Part shown: in pieces, positions 18,871-25,587 of the stretch
How the letters are laid out: each line of letters begins with the position of its first letter
Position numbering within the stretch: the first letter of the stretch is position 1
DNA from: a virus
Reading direction: 5' to 3' (one strand)
Length of the DNA stretch: 38,834 nucleotides
Virus record (IMG/VR): IMGVR_UViG_3300013115_000530
Coordinates: 1 to 38,834 of that record
Notes under the pieces: model-generated
What the model was told of the DNA's origin: nothing
The model's input: only the letters and a program-made list of their open reading frames with translations
Databases searched by the model: none
Program-made: the position numbers and the translations under genes

Positions 18871-19311
18871 ATGGCATACAGTGGAAAATACCCCGTTATC
18901 AACAGAGATAAGTACATCGGAAATCCCAACAAGGTAATATATCGTTCCTCTTGGGAAAAGGATTTCATGCAGTACTGTGATCGGAATAAGAATGTGCTAA
19001 ATTGGTGCAGTGAAAATCCCATCATCAAGTACTTTTGCCCCACTGACAAAAAATGGCACAGATATTTTCCAGACTTCTATATTAGAGTTAAACAATCGGA
19101 TGGGAACATAAAAGAATTCATTATTGAAGTAAAACCAATACGTCAAACCAGACCACCGAAACAAGGCAAAAGCAGACGTAGATATTTATACGAGCAATTT
19201 GCATGGACAAAGAATAAAGCAAAATGGGAAGCCGCAACACGATATTGTGAAAAACGAAAATGGGAATTTAAGATACTAACCGAGAAGGAACTCAAAATAG
19301 GATATAAATAG
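18871..19311 (+). CDS. gp4: Head completion protein gp4
   Basis: This 146-residue protein is a gp4 homologue, needed to complete DNA-filled heads before tail joining; the family has a nuclease-like fold. It begins AYSGKYPVINRDKYIGNPNK, then VIYRSSWEKDFMQYCDRN, KKWHRYFPDFYIRV and EFIIEVKPIRQTRPP. The D-F...E-V-K pattern fits a PD-(D/E)xK-type site (Asp of FPDF, Glu and Lys of IEVKP). An ATG two codons earlier (18865) overlaps the promoter box; I chose 18871 because the family starts with M-A-Y-S-G and because of the promoter spacing. No clear ribosome site is visible. A following gene starts within five bases. Confidence 0.88.
   Translation: MAYSGKYPVINRDKYIGNPNKVIYRSSWEKDFMQYCDRNKNVLNWCSENPIIKYFCPTDKKWHRYFPDFYIRVKQSDGNIKEFIIEVKPIRQTRPPKQGKSRRRYLYEQFAWTKNKAKWEAATRYCEKRKWEFKILTEKELKIGYK
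19303..19310 (+). promoter_or_regulatory. T4-type late promoter inside the end of gp4
   Basis: TATAAATA here overlaps the last codons of gp4 (Gly-Tyr-Lys-stop) and ends exactly five bases before the ATG at 19316. This is the same spacing as the promoter in front of gp4, so it again predicts a transcript starting at or beside the start codon. Confidence 0.65.
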
Positions 19312-19315
19312 TCAT

Positions 19316-19873
19316 ATGGCAACTATATTCGACAATCTAAAAAAAGCGGGGCAAAATGCAATCACATGGTTAAGGCAGAATGCCGCCAAACTGAGTTCAG
19401 TTACACCAGCAGAATTAATGCGTGATGCCGACAACAAGACCAATAACATACAAATGGGAAAAATGTATATGTTTCATTACGATCCCAAGCACAAAACTAG
19501 ATTGCCCTACTATGATACATTCCCATTAGTCATACCCATAGAAAAATACTCCAACGGGTTTCTCGGTCTAAATTTGCACTACCTTGCACCCAAACTAAGA
19601 ATGGATCTCTTAGCAGGTCTGACGACAATTACTAATAACGAAAGTATGAATGAAAATACTAGAATGATGGTAACATATAATTTACTGGAGTCAACCAAAA
19701 GACATCGGTACTTCAAACCAACAGTAAAACGATATTTGGCAACTCACATCCAAAGTAGTTTTCTCAACATCAAAGCAAGTGAATGGGAAACAGCAATTTT
19801 TTTGCCAGTTGAACAATTTGTCAAAAAAAATAAAAAGGCAGTGTGGAAACTCTCAGAGGAATTACTATCATGA
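19316..19873 (+). CDS. Conserved T4-like phage protein of unknown function
   Basis: This 185-residue protein has the conserved-looking core MGKMYMFHYDPKHKTRLPYY, then DTFPLVIPIEKYSNGFLGLN and LHYLAPKLRMDLL. I have seen this kind of sequence among marine T4-like phages beside head and tail completion genes, but I know no function for it. The N-terminus has a short amphipathic helix (FDNLKKAGQNAITWLRQNAA) and the C-terminus is basic. No ribosome site is evident before the ATG; a late promoter ends five bases upstream. The stop overlaps the next gene as ATGA. Confidence 0.75.
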   Translation: MATIFDNLKKAGQNAITWLRQNAAKLSSVTPAELMRDADNKTNNIQMGKMYMFHYDPKHKTRLPYYDTFPLVIPIEKYSNGFLGLNLHYLAPKLRMDLLAGLTTITNNESMNENTRMMVTYNLLESTKRHRYFKPTVKRYLATHIQSSFLNIKASEWETAIFLPVEQFVKKNKKAVWKLSEELLS

Positions 19874-20847
19874 ACAACATCAATCAAACAATTAATGGAT
19901 TGTCAAATTATATTGCAAGTCAAGGTGGCATACCACATCTAAACCGATTTGCAGTGGAAATACCCTATCCCGAATCAATGAAGGTAAGATATGGTGATGA
20001 TGAAAGATATAAAAACGTACTGAAGTTTCTACACTTCAGTGCCAGATCTGTAGGTCTGCCATCTAAATCAATTAGTACCAATGCAGTACTAGCTGCAGGC
20101 CCAGAACAAAAATACCCATATACAGACGTTTATGACGATCTAACAGTTACTTTCATGCCAACTAAAGGGAAAGGGGAATTTGGATTACCCGAAAGAAAAT
20201 TCTTTGAAGATTGGATTTCTACTGTGGTAGATCAAAATAATATGCTAGTTGGATTTTCTGAAGGAGAAGGTGCTTATAGTGTTCCATTGAAACTGTCTGT
20301 ATTATCAGACCAAAGAGGGAGTCCATCAAGGTTGGTACAATACAATTTTTCTAGGGCTTATCCTATCGCCATTAGTGAAATTCAATTTGCAGCTGCAGCT
20401 CACGAACTCATGATATTTAAGGTGACATTCTCATACGACAAAATTAACAGAGAAGACATAACAAACATGCCAGATAATAAAGACAATCCAGCATCTGTAT
20501 TACCAGATCAAACATTGTTGGGAAAACCAGAAACACCAGAACGTCCAGATAGGATTTGGGCATCCGACCAATTCTACGCACAACCACCAAAACCCAAAAC
20601 TCCAGAACGTCCGAATAGAGTAAAAAAACCAGAACCACCAAAACCCAAAACTCCAGAACGCAAAGATAGAGTAGAAAAATGGGAAGCAAAAAAAGATGAT
20701 TGGACAAAATCACCAATAGAAAATAAAAGAGTAGTAGGTGGACACGCAAACACTCCTACACCCAAAAAACTAACTAAAGCAGTACTCGGTAGAGTAGCAA
20801 ATCGTGCCAGAGCAGAACTCGGAATAAGACCAATGCTTGATGAATAA
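19870..20847 (+). CDS. Tail tube-fold protein, gp54/gp19-like, with Pro/Lys-rich tail
   Basis: This 325-residue protein has an N-terminal domain (about 1-205) of tail tube type: HLNRFAVEIPYPESMKV, KFLHFSARSVGLPSKSISTN, YPYTDVYDDLTVTFMPTKGK, ERKFFEDWISTVVD and RAYPIAISEIQF ending in FKVTFSYDKI. T4 gp54 (tube initiator, 320 residues) and gp19 (tube, 163 residues) share this fold. Length and the location beside baseplate genes favour gp54. Residues about 225-280 are a Pro/Glu/Lys-rich linker with three P-x-T-P-E-R motifs. The ATG at 19870 overlaps the previous stop (ATGA) and has AGAGGA nine bases upstream, so I prefer it to the in-frame start at 19843. Confidence 0.72.
   Translation: MNNINQTINGLSNYIASQGGIPHLNRFAVEIPYPESMKVRYGDDERYKNVLKFLHFSARSVGLPSKSISTNAVLAAGPEQKYPYTDVYDDLTVTFMPTKGKGEFGLPERKFFEDWISTVVDQNNMLVGFSEGEGAYSVPLKLSVLSDQRGSPSRLVQYNFSRAYPIAISEIQFAAAAHELMIFKVTFSYDKINREDITNMPDNKDNPASVLPDQTLLGKPETPERPDRIWASDQFYAQPPKPKTPERPNRVKKPEPPKPKTPERKDRVEKWEAKKDDWTKSPIENKRVVGGHANTPTPKKLTKAVLGRVANRARAELGIRPMLDE
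20582..20660 (+). repeat. 28-base in-frame direct repeat in tail tube-like gene
   Basis: An identical 28-base stretch occurs at 20582-20609 and 20633-20660, 51 bases (17 codons) apart. It encodes the repeated PPKPKTPER motif of the C-terminal linker. The preceding PETPERPDR is a third, diverged copy. This looks like recent tandem expansion of a flexible linker. Confidence 0.85.
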
Positions 20848-20866
20848 AAATAGGAGATAATAAATT

Positions 20867-21571
20867 ATGCCTTTACCCGTAATAAATGCACCAACATATG
20901 AATTGACCATACCATCAACTGGACAAACCGTTCAGTATAGGCCATTTCTAGTCAAAGAAGAAAAAATCCTACTAATGGCAAATGAAGGTGGAGAAGCATC
21001 TGAAATAGTTCGTGCCATGAAACAGATCATCGGTAACTGTATTCAGGATGGATACAATACCGACAACATGCCATTGTTTGACGTGGAATACATATTCCTA
21101 AAACTCAGATCTAAATCAGTAAACGAATTCTCTGAAGTTGGATTTAGATGCCCCGAATGTGATGAGGTAAATAGAATTCAAATCGACCTATCTAGTGTTG
21201 AAATTTCAACCAATGACACCCACAGCAACAAAATAGAACTTACAAATGATATTGGCCTGATAATGAAATATCCACAACTGGATTCCATAAATATGAATGA
21301 CCTACAAAGTACCGATGTGGATACCATATTCAATGTAGTTAGTTCTTGTGTAGATTCCATCTATCAAGGTGAAGAAATACACGATAGTGGTGATTACACT
21401 AAACAGGAAATTTCCGAATTCATAAATAACTTAACACAAGAACAGTTTCTAAAAATACAACAGTTCTTCGATACAATGCCTAAACTATCGCATACAGTAC
21501 CATATAACTGTAGTAAATGTGAATACGACGATCCTTTATTATTGGAAGGGTTGCAGAATTTTTTCGCATAG
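20867..21571 (+). CDS. gp26: Baseplate hub assembly protein gp26
   Basis: This 234-residue protein belongs to the T4 gp26 baseplate family. The N-terminus APTYELTIPSTGQTVQYRPF followed by LVKEEKILLMANEGGE is diagnostic. It has two CxxC pairs, FRCPEC (Cys95, Cys98) and YNCSKC (Cys215, Cys218), which could form one zinc site. The middle contains DTIFNVVSSCVDSIYQGEEI. A ribosome site AGGAGAT lies upstream. The last codons include a T-TTT-TTC slippery heptamer, and a long open frame continues in the -1 frame past the stop, so a second, longer product is predicted. Confidence 0.88.
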   Translation: MPLPVINAPTYELTIPSTGQTVQYRPFLVKEEKILLMANEGGEASEIVRAMKQIIGNCIQDGYNTDNMPLFDVEYIFLKLRSKSVNEFSEVGFRCPECDEVNRIQIDLSSVEISTNDTHSNKIELTNDIGLIMKYPQLDSINMNDLQSTDVDTIFNVVSSCVDSIYQGEEIHDSGDYTKQEISEFINNLTQEQFLKIQQFFDTMPKLSHTVPYNCSKCEYDDPLLLEGLQNFFA

Positions 21572-21609
21572 GGTTAGGACATGAAACGTTAGAAAGTATG
21601 TACCTAACC
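21559..21609 (+). promoter_or_regulatory. Programmed -1 ribosomal frameshift signal
   Basis: The gp26 frame reads AAT TTT TTC GCA TAG. The heptamer T-TTT-TTC (21559-21565) is a classic slippery site in the correct phase. After a six-base spacer that includes the stop codon, a hairpin begins: GGTTAGG (21572-21578) pairs perfectly with CCTAACC (21603-21609). After a bulged A at 21602, ACATG (21579-21583) pairs with TATGT (21597-21601), including one G-T wobble. The loop is 13 bases. The -1 frame is open from here to 21756. Confidence 0.8.
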
Positions 21610-21756
21610 AATTTCGCAATGATGCAACACCACAACTACAATTTAAATGATTTAGAAAACATGATACCATTTGAGAGGGAACTATACGTCACCCTTCTTT
21701 CAAATTATATCAAAGAGGAAAACGAAAAAATAAAGGCACAACAATCAAAGTTTTAA
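21565..21756 (+). CDS. gp26 frameshift extension (gp51-like hub catalyst segment)
   Basis: In the -1 frame relative to gp26, 63 codons follow the slippery site: RIGLGHETLESMYLTNFAMM, then QHHNYNLNDLENMIPFEREL and YVTLLSNYIKEENEKIKAQQ. This resembles the short proteins I recall being annotated as gp51 (hub assembly catalyst) after gp26 in marine T4-like phages. Here it has no well-placed start of its own: the first in-frame ATG is 21598, inside the conserved-looking part and without a ribosome site. Frameshifting would give a gp26-gp51 fusion of about 296 residues. The layout parallels lambda G/GT, which also precedes the tape measure gene. Confidence 0.7.
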   Translation, partial: RIGLGHETLESMYLTNFAMMQHHNYNLNDLENMIPFERELYVTLLSNYIKEENEKIKAQQSKF

Positions 21757-21971
21757 TTAGATTATTACAATACGGATGGTTAGTTAAACGTAAAGGATGG
21801 TGGTATAAATTTCCATTCTTGCCCATCCCACCAAAAGCATGGTTACTATGGAGACTTGAAACCGCATGGGGAATTGACTCTATGAATCCTAAATGGGAAG
21901 ATTTCCCAACTATCCCTGTTATGATACATGATGTCTATAATTTTGGTCATTGGTTGACCCAATTCAAATAA
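21744..21971 (+). CDS. Small hub-region protein with an unusual start codon
   Basis: An open frame encodes KVLIRLLQYGWLVKRKGWWY, then KFPFLPIPPKAWLLWRLETA and WGIDSMNPKWEDF, ending VYNFGHWLTQFK. It looks like a real protein (Trp-rich, regular) and fills an otherwise empty gap between the gp51-like segment and the next gene. The only in-frame ATG (about 21889) would remove most of it. Upstream there is ATC at 21744, seven bases after AAAGG, or ATT at 21756. I take ATC as the likeliest start (75 residues), overlapping the preceding frame by 13 bases. The function is unknown. Confidence 0.5.
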   Translation: MKVLIRLLQYGWLVKRKGWWYKFPFLPIPPKAWLLWRLETAWGIDSMNPKWEDFPTIPVMIHDVYNFGHWLTQFK

Positions 21972-21977
21972 AACGAT

Positions 21978-22583
21978 ATGGATAGCATGGAACAAGAACT
22001 TATTAATAGGATACCAGAACTCACTGACCTCATTCTACCGTGGCTAGGAATTATGCTATCGGTAGTTATCTTCATGTGGTTTAAAGATTATGCACTGCAA
22101 ATATCTAAAGGATTGAAATTCAAACTAGACCCACACTTCCAAGAGGGAGATCAGGTCTGGTTAGAAGATGAACCAGCAGTGATTGTCAAGATTGGTCTAT
22201 CCTCAACCGTATTCGGTATAGTAAATGGTCGTGGATATATTTGGAGATTTGTACCCAACGAGTCTATCTTTGATATGAAATTAGAAAAAATCGTTAGTGA
22301 TAAGATACACTATGATTCAGAAGCAGAGCAAGGTAGAAAAATCAAACGATTGTTATCCATAGACGAAGAACAAGATTACAAAATTGCCCAAAACAAAAGG
22401 CACGATGTAGAACAGGATGTGGAATTGGAACAGAATTTAGTACGAGATCTACAACATGATAAAATATTGGAAGAACACAGCAAAGCAATCGCACAAATAT
22501 CATCTTTGGTGCAATCACACGGTTCAGAAGAACTGAAAGATGCAGCTGAAGATCTCATGAAAGATCTAACCAATAAGGCATAG
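21978..22583 (+). CDS. Membrane protein with MscS-like beta domain
   Basis: This 201-residue protein has one strong membrane helix at about residues 17-36 (TDLILPWLGIMLSVVIFMWF). A segment at 52-100 follows (FQEGDQVWLEDE, then VIVKIGLSSTVFGIVNGRGY and VPNESIF) and has the order of the MscS beta domain: G-D-x-V, I-G-L-x-S-T, then a loop and V-P-N. The C-terminal 90 residues are charged and helical, likely coiled coil. MscS channels normally have three membrane helices, so a whole channel is unlikely. It ends four bases before the tape measure gene, in an operon of tail assembly genes. Its role is unknown. Confidence 0.62.
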   Translation: MDSMEQELINRIPELTDLILPWLGIMLSVVIFMWFKDYALQISKGLKFKLDPHFQEGDQVWLEDEPAVIVKIGLSSTVFGIVNGRGYIWRFVPNESIFDMKLEKIVSDKIHYDSEAEQGRKIKRLLSIDEEQDYKIAQNKRHDVEQDVELEQNLVRDLQHDKILEEHSKAIAQISSLVQSHGSEELKDAAEDLMKDLTNKA

Positions 22584-22587
22584 TAAA

Positions 22588-24996
22588 ATGGCAGACTTAC
22601 AAGACGAAATACGAAAATTAGAAGAAGAACGACTAAAAAGAATCACAGAGGAAAGGAAATTAGCAGCTGAAATTTCTGATCTGACTAAAGAAACCAAAGA
22701 AAATCAAATTAAAGCTGAAAAAAATCTTCAAAATGCCAATGAAGAACATGCCAAACAACAACAAAAAATAGCAGATCTGAGAAAAAAACTGGACGGAGAA
22801 GAAGCAGAAAAAAACGAGAAAATGAAAGAAGGTCTGAATCAGGCAATAAAAACCCAAGAAGACCTTCTTAATAAACTAGACGAAGAACAAAAATCCAGAA
22901 AAAAAACATTAGATGTAAGTACAGAAGCCCTCAATATAAACACTGATTTAGCAAAAAAGGCAATAGCAAATCAAAAAGAACATGCTCTTGCTGAAAAACA
23001 AAAAACAGACGAAGCAAACAAAAAGAAACTAGAAGCACAAAAAAGTGATGCCAAAAAGCAAAAGGAAATTGCTGATAAAGAAAAACTACTATTCAAACTA
23101 AAAGAAACACAAATAAATGGTCTTCAAAATACATTATTGGGCATAAACAAATCAATAACTGAATTTGGTGATACCATAAAGGGAAGGTTTGCACAAACAA
23201 CAATAGGAAAAGGTCTAAGTTTAGCGGGAAAAGGTCTAAGTTTATTCAAAAAAGTAAAAGATCCCGAAATTGAAAAACAAGAAAAAGAACTGGCAAAACT
23301 AAAAGGTGAAAAACCAGAAGAAGAAAAAGAAAAAGAACTGGCAAAACTAAAAGGTGAAAAACCAGAAGAAGAAAAAGAAAAAGAAAAAGCAAAAGTATCT
23401 GCGTTACTGAAACCGTTTGGTATTGGGGGAATAATAGAAAAACAAGAAAAAAAGGACGAATTGCTAAATCCAAAAAAAGAAGAAAGTGAAGATAAATCAG
23501 ATACCCCACAAAATGTTAATATAGTTTCTCAGCCCAAACCAGAAAAGGATTCCTTCGCAGAAGAAAAGGCAAAAGAAGCTTCACATGTTCAAGCAGAACA
23601 AACAGAAACGCAAGAACGAATTGCCGACTCTTTAGAAAAAAGTCAAACACTAAAAGTTGAAGGAAAAGAAGGTGGAATATTTGGAAAAATTATAGGTGGA
23701 ATATTCAACCCACTAAAAACACTTGGAGATATGGTAAGTGGAATATTCGATATAATTGACGCATTTATTAAAGGTATTGGCCAAATTCTAAAATCAGCAC
23801 TTGGGGTAGTTAAAGATTTAGTTAAGGGTATTGGTGATATTCTACTCACACTCGTTGATATTATAGGTAAAGGATTCGTAAAGATAATGACCTTTGCTGG
23901 TCGAGGTATCGCCGCACTATTCAAAGCACTAGGATCAATTCCCCCACAAGCACTTCTGATAGGAGCAGCTGCAATAGGTGTACTAACACTGGCATTTATG
24001 GGATTGGGTAAGGGTCTACAAATGATGACCCCTGCAATCAAAGAATTGGCAACCATACCATTTGACAATTTCCTATCACTTGCTGGTGGATTACTGGTTC
24101 TCTCACCAGCACTAATTGCATTTGGTGTTGGGGCTGCAATTGCCACGCCAGGATTTCTCGGTCTAGCACTCGGTGTTGGTGCATTGGGATTGGCAATGAA
24201 ATTACTTGCCCCTGCTATTGAAACCATAGTACCACCCATAACCGACTTATTAGGTGGTTTTGGTGATTTCCTCTCGACCCTACAAGGTATTGTTAGCAAA
24301 TTCTTTACCTCCATCGGTGATTTCATTGCTACAGTTGGAACGGCAATCAGTGACTTTATTAGTAACTTTGCCCAATCATTAGTCATAATGAACGATGCTG
24401 ATTTCGTACATATAGCAGCTGGATTTGTTGCTTTGGGGGTTGCTCTTGCTGGTTTTGGTGTTGCAGCTGCAATTGCCATACCATCACTACTCGCACTAGG
24501 CAGTGCTTCCAGTGGCCTTGCTGATTTGATTAATGTACCACCAGACAGGTTTGATGCACTTAGAGAAAGTTTCAAACTATTAGGCAAGGCAGTCAAAGGA
24601 TTTGCCAAAGATGCAAAAGGATTGGGTAGTACTGTTGTAGCAATGGGGGCATTGAGTATGATGCCATTTGCCAGAAAGTTACTAGATGTACAACTGGCAA
24701 AAACTGAAACTAGAAATGTAGTTGACAACTTTAAAGGTGGGGTCGCAGAAGCAATTCAACCAGTAGACATCGTATCGTTCTCTGGAGCAAGAACAGAAAG
24801 AGGTATAGAAATGCTAAGACAAGCAGCTGAAACTAATGAAATACGTGATGAAACCATAATGCAAGCAACATCATCACCGCAAATAGTTTCAACACCAATC
24901 ACGACTGCCAATTCTGTCACTAATAATGCACTAATCGTACAAGACTCACCAACTGATTCTGGTTTTCGAGCATCAGTAGGAACTTATGGGCCATAA
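22588..24996 (+). CDS. Tail tape measure protein (gp29 role)
   Basis: This 802-residue protein has the make-up of a myovirus tape measure. Residues 1-190 are a charged Lys/Glu coiled coil (DLQDEIRKLEEERLKRITEE). Residues about 230-270 hold tandem Lys/Glu/Pro repeats, followed by another charged stretch. From about 370 to 700 it is hydrophobic and glycine-rich, with several membrane-like helices (ALLIGAAAIGVLTLAFMGLG, ALIAFGVGAAIATPGFLGLA) that may help DNA cross the inner membrane. The C-terminus is Ser/Thr-rich. T4 gp29 is 590 residues. It lies downstream of the frameshift chaperone candidates, as in many tailed phages. Confidence 0.82.
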   Translation: MADLQDEIRKLEEERLKRITEERKLAAEISDLTKETKENQIKAEKNLQNANEEHAKQQQKIADLRKKLDGEEAEKNEKMKEGLNQAIKTQEDLLNKLDEEQKSRKKTLDVSTEALNINTDLAKKAIANQKEHALAEKQKTDEANKKKLEAQKSDAKKQKEIADKEKLLFKLKETQINGLQNTLLGINKSITEFGDTIKGRFAQTTIGKGLSLAGKGLSLFKKVKDPEIEKQEKELAKLKGEKPEEEKEKELAKLKGEKPEEEKEKEKAKVSALLKPFGIGGIIEKQEKKDELLNPKKEESEDKSDTPQNVNIVSQPKPEKDSFAEEKAKEASHVQAEQTETQERIADSLEKSQTLKVEGKEGGIFGKIIGGIFNPLKTLGDMVSGIFDIIDAFIKGIGQILKSALGVVKDLVKGIGDILLTLVDIIGKGFVKIMTFAGRGIAALFKALGSIPPQALLIGAAAIGVLTLAFMGLGKGLQMMTPAIKELATIPFDNFLSLAGGLLVLSPALIAFGVGAAIATPGFLGLALGVGALGLAMKLLAPAIETIVPPITDLLGGFGDFLSTLQGIVSKFFTSIGDFIATVGTAISDFISNFAQSLVIMNDADFVHIAAGFVALGVALAGFGVAAAIAIPSLLALGSASSGLADLINVPPDRFDALRESFKLLGKAVKGFAKDAKGLGSTVVAMGALSMMPFARKLLDVQLAKTETRNVVDNFKGGVAEAIQPVDIVSFSGARTERGIEMLRQAAETNEIRDETIMQATSSPQIVSTPITTANSVTNNALIVQDSPTDSGFRASVGTYGP
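23281..23376 (+). repeat. Perfect 48-base tandem duplication in the tape measure gene
   Basis: Bases 23281-23328 are repeated exactly at 23329-23376, followed by a partial third unit. Each unit encodes the 16 residues EKELAKLKGEKPEEEK. The exact DNA identity points to a recent duplication. In tape measure proteins such helical repeats would lengthen the tail. Confidence 0.9.
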
Positions 24997-24999
24997 AAA

Positions 25000-25025
25000 A
25001 ATGCCCAACATTTCTGTTGGGCATT
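25000..25025. terminator. Hairpin terminator between convergent genes
   Basis: AATGCCCAACA (25000-25010) and TGTTGGGCATT (25015-25025) form a perfect 11-base-pair stem with a TTTC loop. Read on the minus strand it is followed by a run of seven T (24995-25001), a good intrinsic terminator for the gp32 operon. On the plus strand no T run follows, though the stem may still stop or stabilise the tape measure transcript. Confidence 0.85.
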
Positions 25026-25050
25026 ATCATTACTAATTGCTTATGAGCAA

Positions 25051-25566
25051 TTATTGTACACGTCTACCTCTACGAAACCGCATCATAGAACCATCACGTT
25101 TGTTATCTGTCATGCTTACCAACAAGTTGTACTTTTCAGTACCGATGGTCTGCTTGACCTGTTCTGTAAATTCCTCTACGATGGCATCGTATTCACCTTT
25201 AGTGTTTTTCTTTTCCGATGGTGAAATGTTATTCGGATTATCAGCATACCCTTTGAAAATCGCACCAGATTTGCTAATTACCCTTGCATAGACATCACGC
25301 AAACGCAAGAATTCTTCATCGGACAGATCCAACGAAAAGGATGCAATAAACCAACTAGTAACTGTTTGTTGTACAAAATTTCGTTGTCGATAGTTGAATC
25401 GGATTTCAGAACTGACCTCTTTTCGGATTCTTGAAAATTCTCGATCCTTCCGATCCACATGTTCTTCTTCTGCATTCCCAATACTACCAGCAATCAAGGC
25501 AGTCGAAATAACTGCCATTCCCACTACGACTTTAGTAAATAGATTCTTCAACTCTACTTGTTTCAA
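25051..25566 (-). CDS. Predicted secreted or periplasmic protein, unknown
   Basis: This 171-residue protein starts at TTG (25566) behind a GGAG site. Residues 4-12 are polar/basic and 13-28 form a hydrophobic core (VVVGMAVISTALIAG), followed by SIGNAEEEHVD, which reads as a Sec signal peptide with cleavage near Ala-x-Ala-like residues. The mature part is charged and helical (DLSDEEFLRLRDVYARVISK) and ends in a basic tail (MMRFRRGRRVQ). It lies 21 bases after gp32 with no promoter between, so it is likely made early together with gp32. No family was recognised; a superinfection or envelope function is only a guess. Confidence 0.65.
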   Translation of the reverse strand: MKQVELKNLFTKVVVGMAVISTALIAGSIGNAEEEHVDRKDREFSRIRKEVSSEIRFNYRQRNFVQQTVTSWFIASFSLDLSDEEFLRLRDVYARVISKSGAIFKGYADNPNNISPSEKKNTKGEYDAIVEEFTEQVKQTIGTEKYNLLVSMTDNKRDGSMMRFRRGRRVQ

Positions 25567-25587
25567 AATGTTTCTCCTATTCTTCTT

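Noticed and set aside
19193-19200. TATAAATA on the minus strand inside gp4
   Set aside because: It points away from gp4 into the divergent region with no gene or ribosome site at the right distance.
21721-21760. Second frameshift into the following frame
   Set aside because: The A-run is not in the X-XXY-YYZ phase for the needed slip, and no hairpin follows; a rare start codon is simpler.
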